Shown here piece after piece: positions 1 to 8,471 of a stretch of 42,130 nucleotides of DNA. The stretch spans positions 1 to 42,130 of IMG/VR virus record IMGVR_UViG_3300013123_000015; one strand, given 5' to 3'. A program made the translations under genes and the position numbers. This stretch comes from a virus. Position 1 is the first letter of the stretch. The number at the start of each line of letters is the position of its first letter. The notes below the pieces were generated by a model, which worked only from the letters and a program-made list of their open reading frames with translations, was not told where the DNA came from and did no database searches.

Positions 1-374
1 CATCCAGCGGAGTGCCGGAAAGGGACGGCATTGAAATAAGACTTGCCGAGTCGTCTGATTTTAAGATTCCCGGGATACCGCGCAGTACGTCCTTGTAAAC
101 TATCCCGCCAGCATCAACATCAATGCTCACATTTTTTGAGGCCGGGACATAAGCCAAGCCGAATTGCACCGCCACCCGATAAAGGCGGGTTGTGGCGGCA
201 GGAAGCGTCAAAGCAATCGTGCCCGCCGTGGCCGTGCCTGTAATCGTGACTCCGGCTTCATTCGCTCTGATAAATGCCTTCAGGCCGTCGGGTCCGGCGA
301 TCTCGTATTCAAGCGGGCCGCTACCGCCACCTTTTGCCCCCCATACGCCGTTGCCTTGAAAACATTGATCTGCA
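1..374. repeat. Terminal repeat, left copy (tail-fibre 3' region)
   Basis: Collinear without gaps with 41757-42130. I count 20 mismatches, all between bases 52 and 263; bases 264-374 are identical (111 bp). In the coding frame only five differences change an amino acid (D/N, I/K, A/S, A/T, Y/Q). That silent-biased pattern is evolutionary divergence, not sequencing noise. Most simply this is the join of a circular or circularly permuted genome assembled from a population with two tail-fibre alleles. Two paralogous fibre genes are the alternative. Confidence 0.9.
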
Positions 375-1426
375 TTACCGCTTAATGTAGGCAGGAATCC
401 AGCGGCTGAAGTAGTGGCCGTCGGGTGCGAATGCGTCAAGTTCGCCTTGCCGTCTAACGCTGTTTTTGCGGCTGCAAGGGTGATCGGGTTTGGGTCATCA
501 TAATTCGTTGTCCCCTTTGCCCCTGCCAGTGCAGCACGAGCGGCGGCATCCACACTCCCCGAGCCCTTGAGCCGTGGATCTGAATTGGTGACATATCTGT
601 TCGCATCCGAAGGCGTGCCGTCTGTCCCGACAAGAGCGGCTTTCTGATCCGTAGCGGGAATATTCGCATGTGCAAAAGCCGTGTTATGTGCGGCGATTGC
701 GGCAGCCGCCGCGCCAGCCGATTCGAAGTCTGAAACTTGCTTGCCGCTGTCCGTGACATGCAATCCGGTTGCGTCTTGATAAATGGGAATATGTCCCGCT
801 GTGGCCGCGCCCGAAGTTTCCACCTTTTTCCCAATGGCCGAGTTGAGTGCGTCGAGATTGGCCTTCGCGCCTTTCAGCGTTGTATCAGGGGCATCGTTCC
901 AATTCGCCGTGCCTTGGATGGCTTTGATCTGATCCCTGGCCGGCTGATCTTCAGCACCGCCACCGCCCACGGAATTGACCTCGGCTACTCCTGATCCCTT
1001 GTCAACCAGTGTCATCCTGTCGCCAATTTGAATTTCTTTGCACGGATCAACAGTAGCGCCGCCCGCCTTGGATACCTTGATCGAGCCGCCACTAGAAGAA
1101 TCAATCCACGACCTTTCACCGGTAATTTTCGATGATAATACTTGCCCGTCCTTGGCAGGATTGCCGAGGCTGTTTTCCTTCTTGGCAAGGCCATCATTTA
1201 AATCCTTTACAGTCGGTGCGCCTACCTGTGCCGCTGTGGTGCCGTGCGGATTCGCCTTATTGCCCGTGTGATCCGTCAGGTCTTTAACGGTGGGAGCGCC
1301 AACCTGTAAAGCCGTCGTTGTATGTGGATTGTCCTTCTGATTCGCGTGAGCTTCCGCTTCGTCCATGCAGTTATTCAGCTTGTCACATGCTATAATTCCG
1401 ATGTCTCCGATAATGATATGTTCCAT
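1..1426 (-). CDS. Tail fibre protein, 3' end beyond window (allele A)
   Basis: Open frame of 475 visible codons that runs off base 1. It starts with ATG at 1426, 4-8 bases after an AGGATAA ribosome site, just past the stop of the 55-aa gene. Near the N-terminus a unit NPHxTTAxQVGAPTVKDL occurs twice (about residues 33-72), typical of short repeats in tail-fibre shafts. Around residue 355 there is HSHPTATTSAAGFLP followed by LSGNADQCFQGNGVW, a motif common before the C-terminal domain of phage tail fibres. The frame continues into the same protein family at the other end of the window (41689-42130); joined across the overlap it would be about 497 residues. It probably forms part of the adsorption apparatus. 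The receptor is unknown. Confidence 0.8.
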   Translation of the reverse strand, partial: MEHIIIGDIGIIACDKLNNCMDEAEAHANQKDNPHTTTALQVGAPTVKDLTDHTGNKANPHGTTAAQVGAPTVKDLNDGLAKKENSLGNPAKDGQVLSSKITGERSWIDSSSGGSIKVSKAGGATVDPCKEIQIGDRMTLVDKGSGVAEVNSVGGGGAEDQPARDQIKAIQGTANWNDAPDTTLKGAKANLDALNSAIGKKVETSGAATAGHIPIYQDATGLHVTDSGKQVSDFESAGAAAAAIAAHNTAFAHANIPATDQKAALVGTDGTPSDANRYVTNSDPRLKGSGSVDAAARAALAGAKGTTNYDDPNPITLAAAKTALDGKANLTHSHPTATTSAAGFLPTLSGNADQCFQGNGVWGAKGGGSGPLEYEIAGPDGLKAFIRANEAGVTITGTATAGTIALTLPAATTRLYRVAVQFGLAYVPASKNVSIDVDAGGIVYKDVLRGIPGILKSDDSASLISMPSLSGTPLD

Positions 1427-1429
1427 TGC

Positions 1430-1597
1430 TTATCCTGCCTTCCATATTCCATCTTTAGTCCACTGGCCGTTTGCATCCCATTTTCCGCTCTCCAAAATCC
1501 AGGGCCGTTCCGGCGGCTTCTCTTTCGATCGGCCTTTCAGGATCGAGTCCGCGACATACCCGAGAAGGAAATTAAAGATCGTGAATGGATTAAGCAT
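1430..1597 (-). CDS. Small hypothetical protein in tail-fibre cluster, 55 aa
   Basis: ATG at 1597 overlaps the TGA of the preceding gene (TGATG), and the TAA at 1430-1432 lies 3 bases before the next ATG, so it is tightly packed in the late operon. The protein begins MLNPFTIFNFLLGYVADS, a short hydrophobic segment, and ends in a Trp-rich stretch (PWILESGKWDANGQW, then TKDGIWKAG). The W-x3-G-x-W pattern resembles short beta structures on phage surface proteins. I do not recognise a family. The perfect spacing with both neighbours supports it as real despite its size. Confidence 0.65.
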   Translation of the reverse strand: MLNPFTIFNFLLGYVADSILKGRSKEKPPERPWILESGKWDANGQWTKDGIWKAG

Positions 1598-1938
1598 CAG
1601 AATGCCACTCCGATCCTGATCGATGTGTTGTTCCCAGGATTAACCAAGCTGAATTTTATTTCTCCGCACTTGGCCAGATTGCCGAATAGATACCCGGCAC
1701 CAGGTGCGCCGATTGTCATGGCTGTCTTTGTGCTGGGGTCGATGATGCTCACGAAAGGCAAAGCTACATTGTCATCGTCCAGAGCGGCGAATCGGCGGGA
1801 CACTTTGATCTGCGCTTCGTCGAAATTCCCGTCATAGACGATCAGCTCTCTTTCGTTCGGCGCAAGATCGGATATCGAGACTACATATTCAGGATTTGTT
1901 TTCGTGAGCTTGGCATGTCGGGCTATGGATAGACTCAT
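1597..1938 (-). CDS. Hypothetical tail-associated protein, 113 aa
   Basis: Begins MSLSIARHAKLTKTNP with a GAGGGTAATAAA ribosome site upstream, 10 bases after the stop of the large propeller fibre. The sequence alternates short beta-like segments (EYVVSISDL, ERELIVYDG, QIKVSRRF, TAMTIGAPGAGYLFG) with no cysteine pattern apart from one C, no membrane segment and no signal peptide. It looks like a small beta-rich virion protein, possibly a fibre connector or cap. Its place between two fibre genes supports a tail-tip role. Family not recognised. Confidence 0.7.
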   Translation of the reverse strand: MSLSIARHAKLTKTNPEYVVSISDLAPNERELIVYDGNFDEAQIKVSRRFAALDDDNVALPFVSIIDPSTKTAMTIGAPGAGYLFGNLAKCGEIKFSLVNPGNNTSIRIGVAF

Positions 1939-1948
1939 TTTATTACCC

Positions 1949-4060
1949 TCACTTTTCGAGTTTCTTTACTCGGTCGTTTAATGTTTCGATTAGCGATTGC
2001 TGGTCTTTACACACTTGGATCAGCAAGGCTATAAATGAAACATCATTTATTTCCCTGTATGGGTTATCGCTTCCACACGAAACCTGCGCTGGTTCACACA
2101 ATTCAGGATATTTATCCATAAACTTTTCAATTTCAAAACCATAAAAATAACAATTATCTTTATCGGTATGCTTATATTTAATGGGTTGCAAATCTTCCAA
2201 TATATTTAATGATAAATTAGGTTTCATAACTTCAGCCGCTCCTCCTTCTTTTATTCTGGCGTCTTGAATTGTACTTAAAGGGGCGGATACAACTAAAGCA
2301 TAATCAAATAGTGTCTTACCGCCATCTGGATCGCAATACCATTTGCACAGGTGTGGTTTTCCTTGTGTGCTATCCTTCTTGCAATGGATATACATTGTCC
2401 CCCTATTATAGCCGTCTAAATATCCCGAGGGGGCTTCGGTTAAACTTACTAAATCTTCCGCCTTATTTGCATCAACCCCACCCGCAAAGCTCGCGGAACC
2501 AGTAGGAGTAAGCTTTATTGCATCTACACTATTACTTCCATTCCCTACATATATCCCTGTACCACCTACGGCTGAATAATCGCCGGTTACCCTATTCCCT
2601 GCTATGAAATAACCGGAGTAATCTCCAGTCATGTACATTGTGAAATGGCCATTACCAAAACTCGCGGCACCATCTTTGTCGATCGCCGCTTTACCCCCCG
2701 CACAGCTCATAGAGCCGTCCTTATTCAGGATGATCGCCTTGTCTCCGATTGTTAAAGCTGTAACCATGTTCCATGTATGTATTCCGTTCACGCTCGTGCC
2801 GATTGCAACACCACCGTTGGCAGACATGGCCAGCTGAATATATTGAGCCTTATCGTGTGTCTCATCCTGCGGAATAATTCCCCACGTCTTTCCGCAATCG
2901 TAGGAAACATTGATGTCCTGAGTGAGAGCCGTTGCCGTCGCCATCAGCGTCTGACCGCTGGATGAGATTGCTACTCCGAGCCATTCCGATGTGCCCAAGG
3001 CATCGCATTTATTCCAGCTCGTGCCGCCATCAATAGATATCGACACGTAACCCTTTGAGGCATCACCAGTGCCCACAACAACGGTATTTCCATCGTCTGA
3101 GCATCGAACAACGCGAATATAAGAAACAGCCGTGATCGCCGCGCCCCAGCTAGTTCCGGAATTGGTGCTTTTATATAGATATTTCGAATCGCCCGAGGCT
3201 CCGATATAGACAGTCTTGCCGTCAGCGGAGCAACAGACTGAGCTTCCTGTCGTTATCGCCGGAGCAGTGGCAATCTTGTTCCATGTGTCGCCTTTATCTG
3301 TGGACTTATACACGGTGGTATTGGTGATCGCATAAGCTATCGATCCATCATGCGAGCAGGCGATATCCGAAACTGTATATGCCGCATTGACAACCTTATT
3401 CCAGTTGGCCCCGTAATCTTTCGACACCAGGAATCCGCCACCGTCAGGATGTCCGGCGATCATGAGGGATCCATCGGCTGACATAGCCGCGCAATCACAG
3501 GAACAGTTCTGGACTACGGCAATTTCATACGACACTCCATAGTCCGAGCTGATATACAATCGCATATTATCCGCGCACCCGGCTAAGATGTATTGCCCAG
3601 AGCTGGAACAAGCTACACATCTGAAAGTCCGTCCTGTTTGAAACTTGTTTAATCCTTTTTTGTGGACGATTTCTATTTCACCATCCGCCAGCTTGCCGCT
3701 TCCATTGGAATTCAGAACGATGGCATCTTCGCCCAACACGATCTGCTTCAATCTTTTGATCAGGCCGCCGACCGTCGGAACCATCGCATCGGCAAAGTCG
3801 TTATCCGTGATGGCGTCCGTGATGTCCTTGGCTGAGAATTGAGCGAGTAAAGAGCCGAGCGCGGAAGTGATCGCGGATGCCTGCTTCAGTACCTTGTTTG
3901 TGAGCTTCGATCGAAACAGTCCCGGAGTGTATCCGTCGCTTCGTTGCGGATCGGATTCATATTCTGCATCGGTCAGAATGTTGTTGTCAGTCGGATCGAA
4001 CCGCTGGATTTTATTCACTGCCGCGCCGTCAATATCCTGCACCTTGTTCTTCTTCATCAA
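1949..4060 (-). CDS. Tail fibre/spike with Asp-box beta-propeller and S74 chaperone
   Basis: 703 residues. An N-terminal part of about 130 residues is followed by repeated Asp-box (BNR) motifs of the form S-x-D-x-G-x-x-W, for example SSDYGVSYE, SKDYGANWN, STDKGDTWN, STNSGTSWG, SIDGGTSWN and SYDCGKTWG. At least six blades are visible between about residues 160 and 400, as in sialidase-like propellers. The last 115 residues (from about 589) match the intramolecular chaperone of endosialidase type (peptidase S74): STIQDARIKEG, then an NILEDLQPIKYKH-like segment and a terminal coiled coil ending KKLEK. Such chaperones trimerise the fibre and cut themselves off. Inferred role: host-surface recognition, perhaps glycan binding. 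No catalytic glycosidase residues could be assigned. Confidence 0.85.
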   Translation of the reverse strand: MMKKNKVQDIDGAAVNKIQRFDPTDNNILTDAEYESDPQRSDGYTPGLFRSKLTNKVLKQASAITSALGSLLAQFSAKDITDAITDNDFADAMVPTVGGLIKRLKQIVLGEDAIVLNSNGSGKLADGEIEIVHKKGLNKFQTGRTFRCVACSSSGQYILAGCADNMRLYISSDYGVSYEIAVVQNCSCDCAAMSADGSLMIAGHPDGGGFLVSKDYGANWNKVVNAAYTVSDIACSHDGSIAYAITNTTVYKSTDKGDTWNKIATAPAITTGSSVCCSADGKTVYIGASGDSKYLYKSTNSGTSWGAAITAVSYIRVVRCSDDGNTVVVGTGDASKGYVSISIDGGTSWNKCDALGTSEWLGVAISSSGQTLMATATALTQDINVSYDCGKTWGIIPQDETHDKAQYIQLAMSANGGVAIGTSVNGIHTWNMVTALTIGDKAIILNKDGSMSCAGGKAAIDKDGAASFGNGHFTMYMTGDYSGYFIAGNRVTGDYSAVGGTGIYVGNGSNSVDAIKLTPTGSASFAGGVDANKAEDLVSLTEAPSGYLDGYNRGTMYIHCKKDSTQGKPHLCKWYCDPDGGKTLFDYALVVSAPLSTIQDARIKEGGAAEVMKPNLSLNILEDLQPIKYKHTDKDNCYFYGFEIEKFMDKYPELCEPAQVSCGSDNPYREINDVSFIALLIQVCKDQQSLIETLNDRVKKLEK

Positions 4061-4647
4061 ACTCTCCTCGGGGTAATTTCGATGGGTATATTGCTCTCAT
4101 CCAGGCCGCCGAATACGTCGCTCTGGATATCGAAAGCCGTGAGCTTTCCATCCTCCGGCGGAACGTAAATTGTCACGATTTTCACACCCGACGGCTTTGG
4201 TATAATTCCAGCTTCTCGAATTAAGGTGATCTCTTCAGGCGTGCATTTCTTCAACAAGAGCGCGATCACGATTTCCAGAAGTCCGTATTCTCCGATCCAG
4301 ATTTTTCGGTATGGAAATACCGAGTCCCAGGTCTCGTACATCTTTTCGAGCGAGCCGTCCCAGGTGTTCGAGATGATCTTGGAGCGCAGAATCAGTCGAA
4401 ACAGATCCGGCGTAATGGTGCCGCTGAATGAATCTTTATTCCTGCCGACCCACTCGCCGATGATATCCATCGCGCCATTTTCAAAAGTCGCCGAATCCAG
4501 ATCGATTGCATTCACACAGCGGATCAGGTAGTTCACAAAGTCCACGATCATCATCATCGGAGCTTTGAGTGTAGCCCGGAATTTCGGCTTTTCCCGATGC
4601 TGGTGGATCACAAGATCCAGATAATCATTTACATTCAACGGATTCAT
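4057..4647 (-). CDS. Baseplate protein I-like (DUF2612 type)
   Basis: 196 residues. It follows the J-like gene directly (shared TGATG at 4647) and overlaps the next fibre by 4 bases. The order J, then this gene, then fibres equals gpJ-gpI-fibre of P2/Mu-type phages. The sequence (NVNDYLDLVIHQHREKPKF near the start and IIGEWVGRNKDSFSG around residue 63) fits the DUF2612 family of phage baseplate proteins. It probably links the baseplate wedge to the fibres. No enzymatic motif. Identification rests on family memory and position. Confidence 0.8.
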   Translation of the reverse strand: MNPLNVNDYLDLVIHQHREKPKFRATLKAPMMMIVDFVNYLIRCVNAIDLDSATFENGAMDIIGEWVGRNKDSFSGTITPDLFRLILRSKIISNTWDGSLEKMYETWDSVFPYRKIWIGEYGLLEIVIALLLKKCTPEEITLIREAGIIPKPSGVKIVTIYVPPEDGKLTAFDIQSDVFGGLDESNIPIEITPRRV

Positions 4648-5816
4648 CAGTCCTTAACCACCAATTCGACATCCGCGGGCAGACATACCGGATTGTCTCG
4701 GTATTCCATCGGCAGATCCTGCGCCTTCTTTTCTTCGCCTTCCCTGCCCATTAAAAGCTCTTCGACGATGTAGGTGTTCCCCAGCTCGCCGGGTAAATAC
4801 GCAGCCCCGATCATTTTCGTCAGGTAGACCGTCTGGCCTATGCCGTTCAGATCGATTGCATCAGCCAGCGCGGCAATGATCTTGTCGCCCGTCGCGGTGC
4901 TGTATCCAATGAGCTTTTTAATTGTGAGCTTGGCTTTGATTCGAATATCCGACGGCCGATAGAAATTGATCGTGAGCGGTACGCCGTACTTGTCTTTTAC
5001 GATTATATGCACATCGCCATAAGTCCCGGCGCTGGGCGTTTTCTTTTTGAATATCGTTTCCGCAATCGCCTGATTATCGCCACCATCCACAACGATGCAG
5101 ATATGATGTCCCGGAATGCCGTGAATGTCGGGATCTGGCCCGTCGTTGTCGATGCCTTTGACCTCATAGACACCCGCGATATTCCACACGGCCCCGACTA
5201 TGCCTTCAAGAATCGTCTGAGACGGAATGGCGACTGACAGCGCCTGTCTACGCCTGAGTTCGGCATCTGATTCGACTGGGCGGCCCGCAACAGCGTCTGC
5301 CGGATTATCCACAGTCTGCCATCCGATTGTTGGAGTCAGGATTTTATTAATGGTATTTTTTACGGCCCGGATGTCGCCGATCTTCTCGGCCGTCGCTCTG
5401 GCTATGACAGACGATCCATCGGCAGGGATTGTCACATTCTCGGGCAGAAGCCACTTCTGGCCAAGACCATCACCGGCCACACCGTTATTGATTACCGTCC
5501 CGCCTGTGCCCACGATTGTCAGATCGGCGTAAGAATAAGACGCTTCAAGCGCCCGGATTCCGTTGATTTTTACATTCCTGCGAAGCGCGTCACCCTGAGC
5601 AGTAGCAGGCGAAAATGAATTATAAATCGCGGCACAGATACACCCGACGTCGTAGACAAGGCGAGCTTCAACGGAAATTCTCTGGAAGTCCTGGCTATCA
5701 GTGCCAAGGTAGAGATCTTGTCCGTAGATCGCTTTATTCGCATCAATCAGATCCTGTAGGATCTCGGGATAGTCTGGATATGTCAGTCCCTTCTCAGTCA
5801 GCGTGATATTTATCAT
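4647..5816 (-). CDS. Baseplate wedge protein J-like
   Basis: 389 residues, the usual length for baseplate J-like proteins (gp6/gpJ family). N-terminal segment TEKGLTYPDYPEILQDLIDANKAIYG, then DAELRRRQALSVA at about residues 193-205, then GHHICIVVDGGDNQAIAETIF: the typical J pattern in which a conserved DAELRxR helix precedes an alpha/beta region. The C-terminus contains the beta-rich INFYRPSDIRIKAKLTI. It overlaps the W-like gene upstream (5813-5816) and abuts the I-like gene downstream. It forms the wedge that triggers sheath contraction. Confidence 0.9.
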   Translation of the reverse strand: MINITLTEKGLTYPDYPEILQDLIDANKAIYGQDLYLGTDSQDFQRISVEARLVYDVGCICAAIYNSFSPATAQGDALRRNVKINGIRALEASYSYADLTIVGTGGTVINNGVAGDGLGQKWLLPENVTIPADGSSVIARATAEKIGDIRAVKNTINKILTPTIGWQTVDNPADAVAGRPVESDAELRRRQALSVAIPSQTILEGIVGAVWNIAGVYEVKGIDNDGPDPDIHGIPGHHICIVVDGGDNQAIAETIFKKKTPSAGTYGDVHIIVKDKYGVPLTINFYRPSDIRIKAKLTIKKLIGYSTATGDKIIAALADAIDLNGIGQTVYLTKMIGAAYLPGELGNTYIVEELLMGREGEEKKAQDLPMEYRDNPVCLPADVELVVKD

Positions 5817-6163
5817 TGAGTCACCGCCACGTTTATCTTGCCGTATTGAGTATTGATTTCAGCCGTCACCGTGTACGTCCTGCCTTCATGCGTCACGCTG
5901 AGGCTCAGTATTTCCGTCACGCCCTGAGTGCCGAGAATTCGATCACGGATCACAGTTTCGAGTTGTCCACGATCCCGCTGGCCCAGAATGGTCATCCAAG
6001 GTGTGCCTTCGGTGATGTCGAGAAAGCCTTCACCCGTCCACATTTTCAGCCGAGTTGAAACGGCCTGCCCGACTGCCTCGGCACAGTCTTGATAGAAATC
6101 CAGATTGCCGTGACCGGCGGCCATGTCGGAATTCGAATCTAATTTTCTATATTTAATGTTCAT
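5813..6163 (-). CDS. Baseplate protein W-like (gp25 family)
   Basis: 116 residues, the usual size of T4 gp25/P2 gpW-like wedge proteins. Visible features are an N-terminal strand followed by a helix and the segment EGFLDITEGTPW near residues 45-56. A long helix RGQLETVIRDRIL and beta strands VTEILSLSVTHEGRTYTV follow, matching the lysozyme-like gp25 fold order. It overlaps the neighbours by 4 bases on each side, lying between the spike and J genes as expected for a baseplate operon. Confidence 0.85.
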   Translation of the reverse strand: MNIKYRKLDSNSDMAAGHGNLDFYQDCAEAVGQAVSTRLKMWTGEGFLDITEGTPWMTILGQRDRGQLETVIRDRILGTQGVTEILSLSVTHEGRTYTVTAEINTQYGKINVAVTQ

Positions 6164-6846
6164 TTCTTCGCCGTGTTGATTGTTCCAATAATACTGCCCG
6201 CCAGCGGAGTAATTACAATTGACGGAACATTTCCCTTACAAGCGGTTTCAATTCCTGTGAAATAGGTTTTCAGGGCTGTTACCAGTTCGATATTTTCCCC
6301 ATCTACGGCGATTCCTTTTCCGTAAGCCCTGGCAGTTCCGGCCTTTATGTTGAGATCGCCCGACGGCGTTATTTCAAGGTATGTCCCGCCGTCATCTGTG
6401 CGAAGTTGCACATTCTGAGCGCTCACGTTGTTTAGTTTTTTCGGCTGGCTTGTTGGGCCCGGGATGGCGAAGCCGTCTGAAAGATCGTGGAAGCGGATCT
6501 CAGCCGGCACTTGCACGCCGCCATTCTGCCACCAGGAATCAATGCACCTGGATGCAAACACGATCAGGACTTCGTCCCCTTTTTTAATCGGGAAGGTGAG
6601 TGCGAATCCGCCAGCTCTCGGCCATACGATGGGCACATCGACAAGCGGAGGGTAAGGTGCATAAGTCCTTTTTCCTTTTGCGTCTTCCCACACGCATTCA
6701 ATCGCGATCTGTGCCGTGATGGCCTGCTTGTCGAAATCCACGGCATCAACGATCGCGGGCATGGCCGTCCAGATCCCCGCCTGTTGGGCATCGAGTGCCG
6801 TCCTGATTACTATCGACAGATCCGCTATTCGTTCTTCATCACGCAT
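6160..6846 (-). CDS. Baseplate spike, Gp138 N-terminal-domain type (gpV analogue)
   Basis: 228 residues. The N-terminal 110 residues (MPAIVDAVDFDKQAITAQIAIE, PPLVDVPIVWPRAGGFALTFP, KKGDEVLIVFASRCIDSWW) form the OB-fold pattern of Gp138-type membrane-puncturing spikes. The segment GDEVLIVFASRCIDSW is characteristic. After a loop (PGPTSQPKKLNN) the C-terminal part is beta-helix-like (VQLRTDDGGTYLEITPSGDLNIKA). It sits between the hub (D) and W genes, the normal place of gpV. It pierces the outer membrane during injection. Confidence 0.85.
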   Translation of the reverse strand: MRDEERIADLSIVIRTALDAQQAGIWTAMPAIVDAVDFDKQAITAQIAIECVWEDAKGKRTYAPYPPLVDVPIVWPRAGGFALTFPIKKGDEVLIVFASRCIDSWWQNGGVQVPAEIRFHDLSDGFAIPGPTSQPKKLNNVSAQNVQLRTDDGGTYLEITPSGDLNIKAGTARAYGKGIAVDGENIELVTALKTYFTGIETACKGNVPSIVITPLAGSIIGTINTAKK

Positions 6847-7648
6847 ACTTCTTACCTGTGATTATGCAGTGCCAGCCATTGCCCCTGTTGTCGCCCTTGT
6901 ATTCGATCGCCATGACGCTGTAAGGCCCGTCGAAATCAGTGTTTTTGAGATTCACCAGGCTGTTGATTCTGAGCATGGGATTCAAGAGGCAGGTGATTGT
7001 GATTCCGCCTTCGGTCTCTTCCGGTGAGTCGACAAGGCCCGTCGATGGCGAAAGCAATACAGCCTGATTTCCCGCGAGCTTGCCCGCCTGTACGATCTGG
7101 ATCACCCCGTCCTGTATGCTCCATGTCGAGCCTGAGCTTTTCGATATCCGCCGTAAGTGATCCCGGCTGGACCCGTGCAGCACCTTCCCGCGGGGTAGAG
7201 CGTTGCCGGGTATCGAGATTGTCCCTGATTTAACGCCCAAGCCCTGCATCGGCTGAGCCGCCACGGCTGCAACGTCCCCAGGTGTGGCGCCTGCCGCAAT
7301 GGTCTTGCTCACCACTGCCTGAGTGTAAGCCTTGTCGCCATCGCCCGCGCTGATGCTGAGATACGAATCAACGCCGTTTTCCCTGCCCGCTTTTACCTGT
7401 TTGATATTTCCGTCGAATATCAGGCCGTAGTTGTCCTGATACCCGGCTTGGATGACGATCCGCTGGAATTCTTTCTTGATCTGCGCGGCCGTATTCGGGG
7501 CCAGATTGTAAATGGTGATATCTCCCGTGTTCGGCTCCTGAGCGCACGTCTTTTTGATATCAAAGGTGCAATGCAGATCGGACAGATCCAGCCCTTCACC
7601 GGCCTTGTCGGCAATGATCAGGCTGAATTTTCGAAGGTATTGGCTCAT
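6839..7648 (-). CDS. Baseplate hub protein (gpD/gp44-like)
   Basis: 269 residues. It begins YLRKFSLIIADKAGEGLDLSDLHCTF and continues GDITIYNLAPNTAAQI and YGLIFDGNIKQV. This pattern of a beta-barrel domain containing an IYNL motif is typical of hub proteins in compact contractile phages. The middle part (SGSTWSIQDGVIQIV around residues 170-185) and the C-terminal GNGWHCIITGKKY fit the same family. It follows the baseplate plug gene with a 4-base overlap and precedes the spike. It joins tube, spike and wedge. No peptidoglycan hydrolase motif is visible. Confidence 0.8.
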   Translation of the reverse strand: MSQYLRKFSLIIADKAGEGLDLSDLHCTFDIKKTCAQEPNTGDITIYNLAPNTAAQIKKEFQRIVIQAGYQDNYGLIFDGNIKQVKAGRENGVDSYLSISAGDGDKAYTQAVVSKTIAAGATPGDVAAVAAQPMQGLGVKSGTISIPGNALPRGKVLHGSSRDHLRRISKSSGSTWSIQDGVIQIVQAGKLAGNQAVLLSPSTGLVDSPEETEGGITITCLLNPMLRINSLVNLKNTDFDGPYSVMAIEYKGDNRGNGWHCIITGKKYA

Positions 7649-7959
7649 ATTACGTAATAAAGGTTTGCATCCTTCCCAAGATTGTCCTGCGTTGGGTTCG
7701 AATTCGGCGAGCCTTCGGTGTAAACGTACAGGCTCCCTGGGATTCCAACGTGTTTGAACGATTCCAGAAGATCAGATCCGGCCACGAGCGGAAGCGACAG
7801 GATCAACGGCCCATCGGTCACGGCATCGAAAATATCCAGCTGCCAGGAGTTGGAAGCGCTATTCCAACGATTCCGCATGTGGAGCGGCCGATCGGAAAGC
7901 GTGATATCGAACTCCTGCGGCACGTTCGTTAAAGGTATTTTGTAATACTTCTTACTCAT
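7645..7959 (-). CDS. Baseplate plug protein (cyanophage Pam3 gp18-like)
   Basis: 104 residues, start ATG 7957-7959 inside TAATG shared with the previous stop. A longer upstream frame exists but lacks coding support. The sequence MSKKYYKIPLTNVPQEFDITLSDRPLHM, then WNSASNSWQLDIFD, then LLESFKHVGIPGSLYV follows the small beta-rich family called baseplate plug in Pam3-type myophages. It lies between the Dit-like protein and the hub as in those phages. Family assignment is from memory of sequence pattern plus synteny. Confidence 0.75.
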   Translation of the reverse strand: MSKKYYKIPLTNVPQEFDITLSDRPLHMRNRWNSASNSWQLDIFDAVTDGPLILSLPLVAGSDLLESFKHVGIPGSLYVYTEGSPNSNPTQDNLGKDANLYYVI

Positions 7960-8468
7960 TAAAAAATACTCGCCATCTGAGAAAGATTCGACTCTTCCAC
8001 GGGCGTTTTCTCGCCTGTTTTTTCCGTCCCGCCAGTTTCGTTCGGCTTTTTGTGTACCTTGCGCGGCGGAACTTTCACGGTCTGAGTTGAAACCATGATG
8101 ATCTCCCGGCATTTCAGCGAGAGAGACAGGACGTTTTCCGTCTCTTTATCCGTGGTCTGTCCGACTGACTGCATCAGCATGTTTTTATAAATGCGCTTGG
8201 GTGTAGTAATTTGAAACGGCTCGCGGGATGCCTGAAGGATCAGGAAGTCGGAATAAATCTGGTCGAGTGGCTTTTCGTTCTGGCCGCACAGAATCTTTAA
8301 CGACAATTCGGCCGGCTGTTTGAATGCGTGATCTGTTATCGGTGCGCCGTTCTGTACCGGATGACTGGTAATCTCCAACTCATCGGTGGTGGACTCCTCG
8401 ATCAGGACGTAAGCAGTAATATTCCCGATCGAGCGCTGCGTTTTTAAGATGGCGACTGTGCTTGCCAT
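7959..8468 (-). CDS. Dit-like baseplate protein
   Basis: 169 residues, directly downstream of the tape measure. The first 120 residues contain a beta-sandwich pattern (AYVLIEESTTDELEITSHPVQNG; ITDHAFKQPAELSLKILCG; EPFQITTPKRIYKNMLMQSV) seen in Dit-like/baseplate proteins. NGAPITDHAFKQPAELSL is the most diagnostic part. The last 45 residues are charged and probably disordered (PRKVHKKPNETGGTEKTGEK). It forms the adaptor between tail tube end and hub. Confidence 0.75.
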   Translation of the reverse strand: MASTVAILKTQRSIGNITAYVLIEESTTDELEITSHPVQNGAPITDHAFKQPAELSLKILCGQNEKPLDQIYSDFLILQASREPFQITTPKRIYKNMLMQSVGQTTDKETENVLSLSLKCREIIMVSTQTVKVPPRKVHKKPNETGGTEKTGEKTPVEESNLSQMASIF

Positions 8469-8471
8469 GCC

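Noticed and set aside
1-1426. Diversity-generating retroelement behind the fibre variants
   Set aside because: No reverse transcriptase in the window and the differences between copies are not adenine-directed and mostly silent.
1322-1837. Plus-strand 171-aa frame
   Set aside because: It runs opposite to three tightly packed late genes and has no coding-like sequence.
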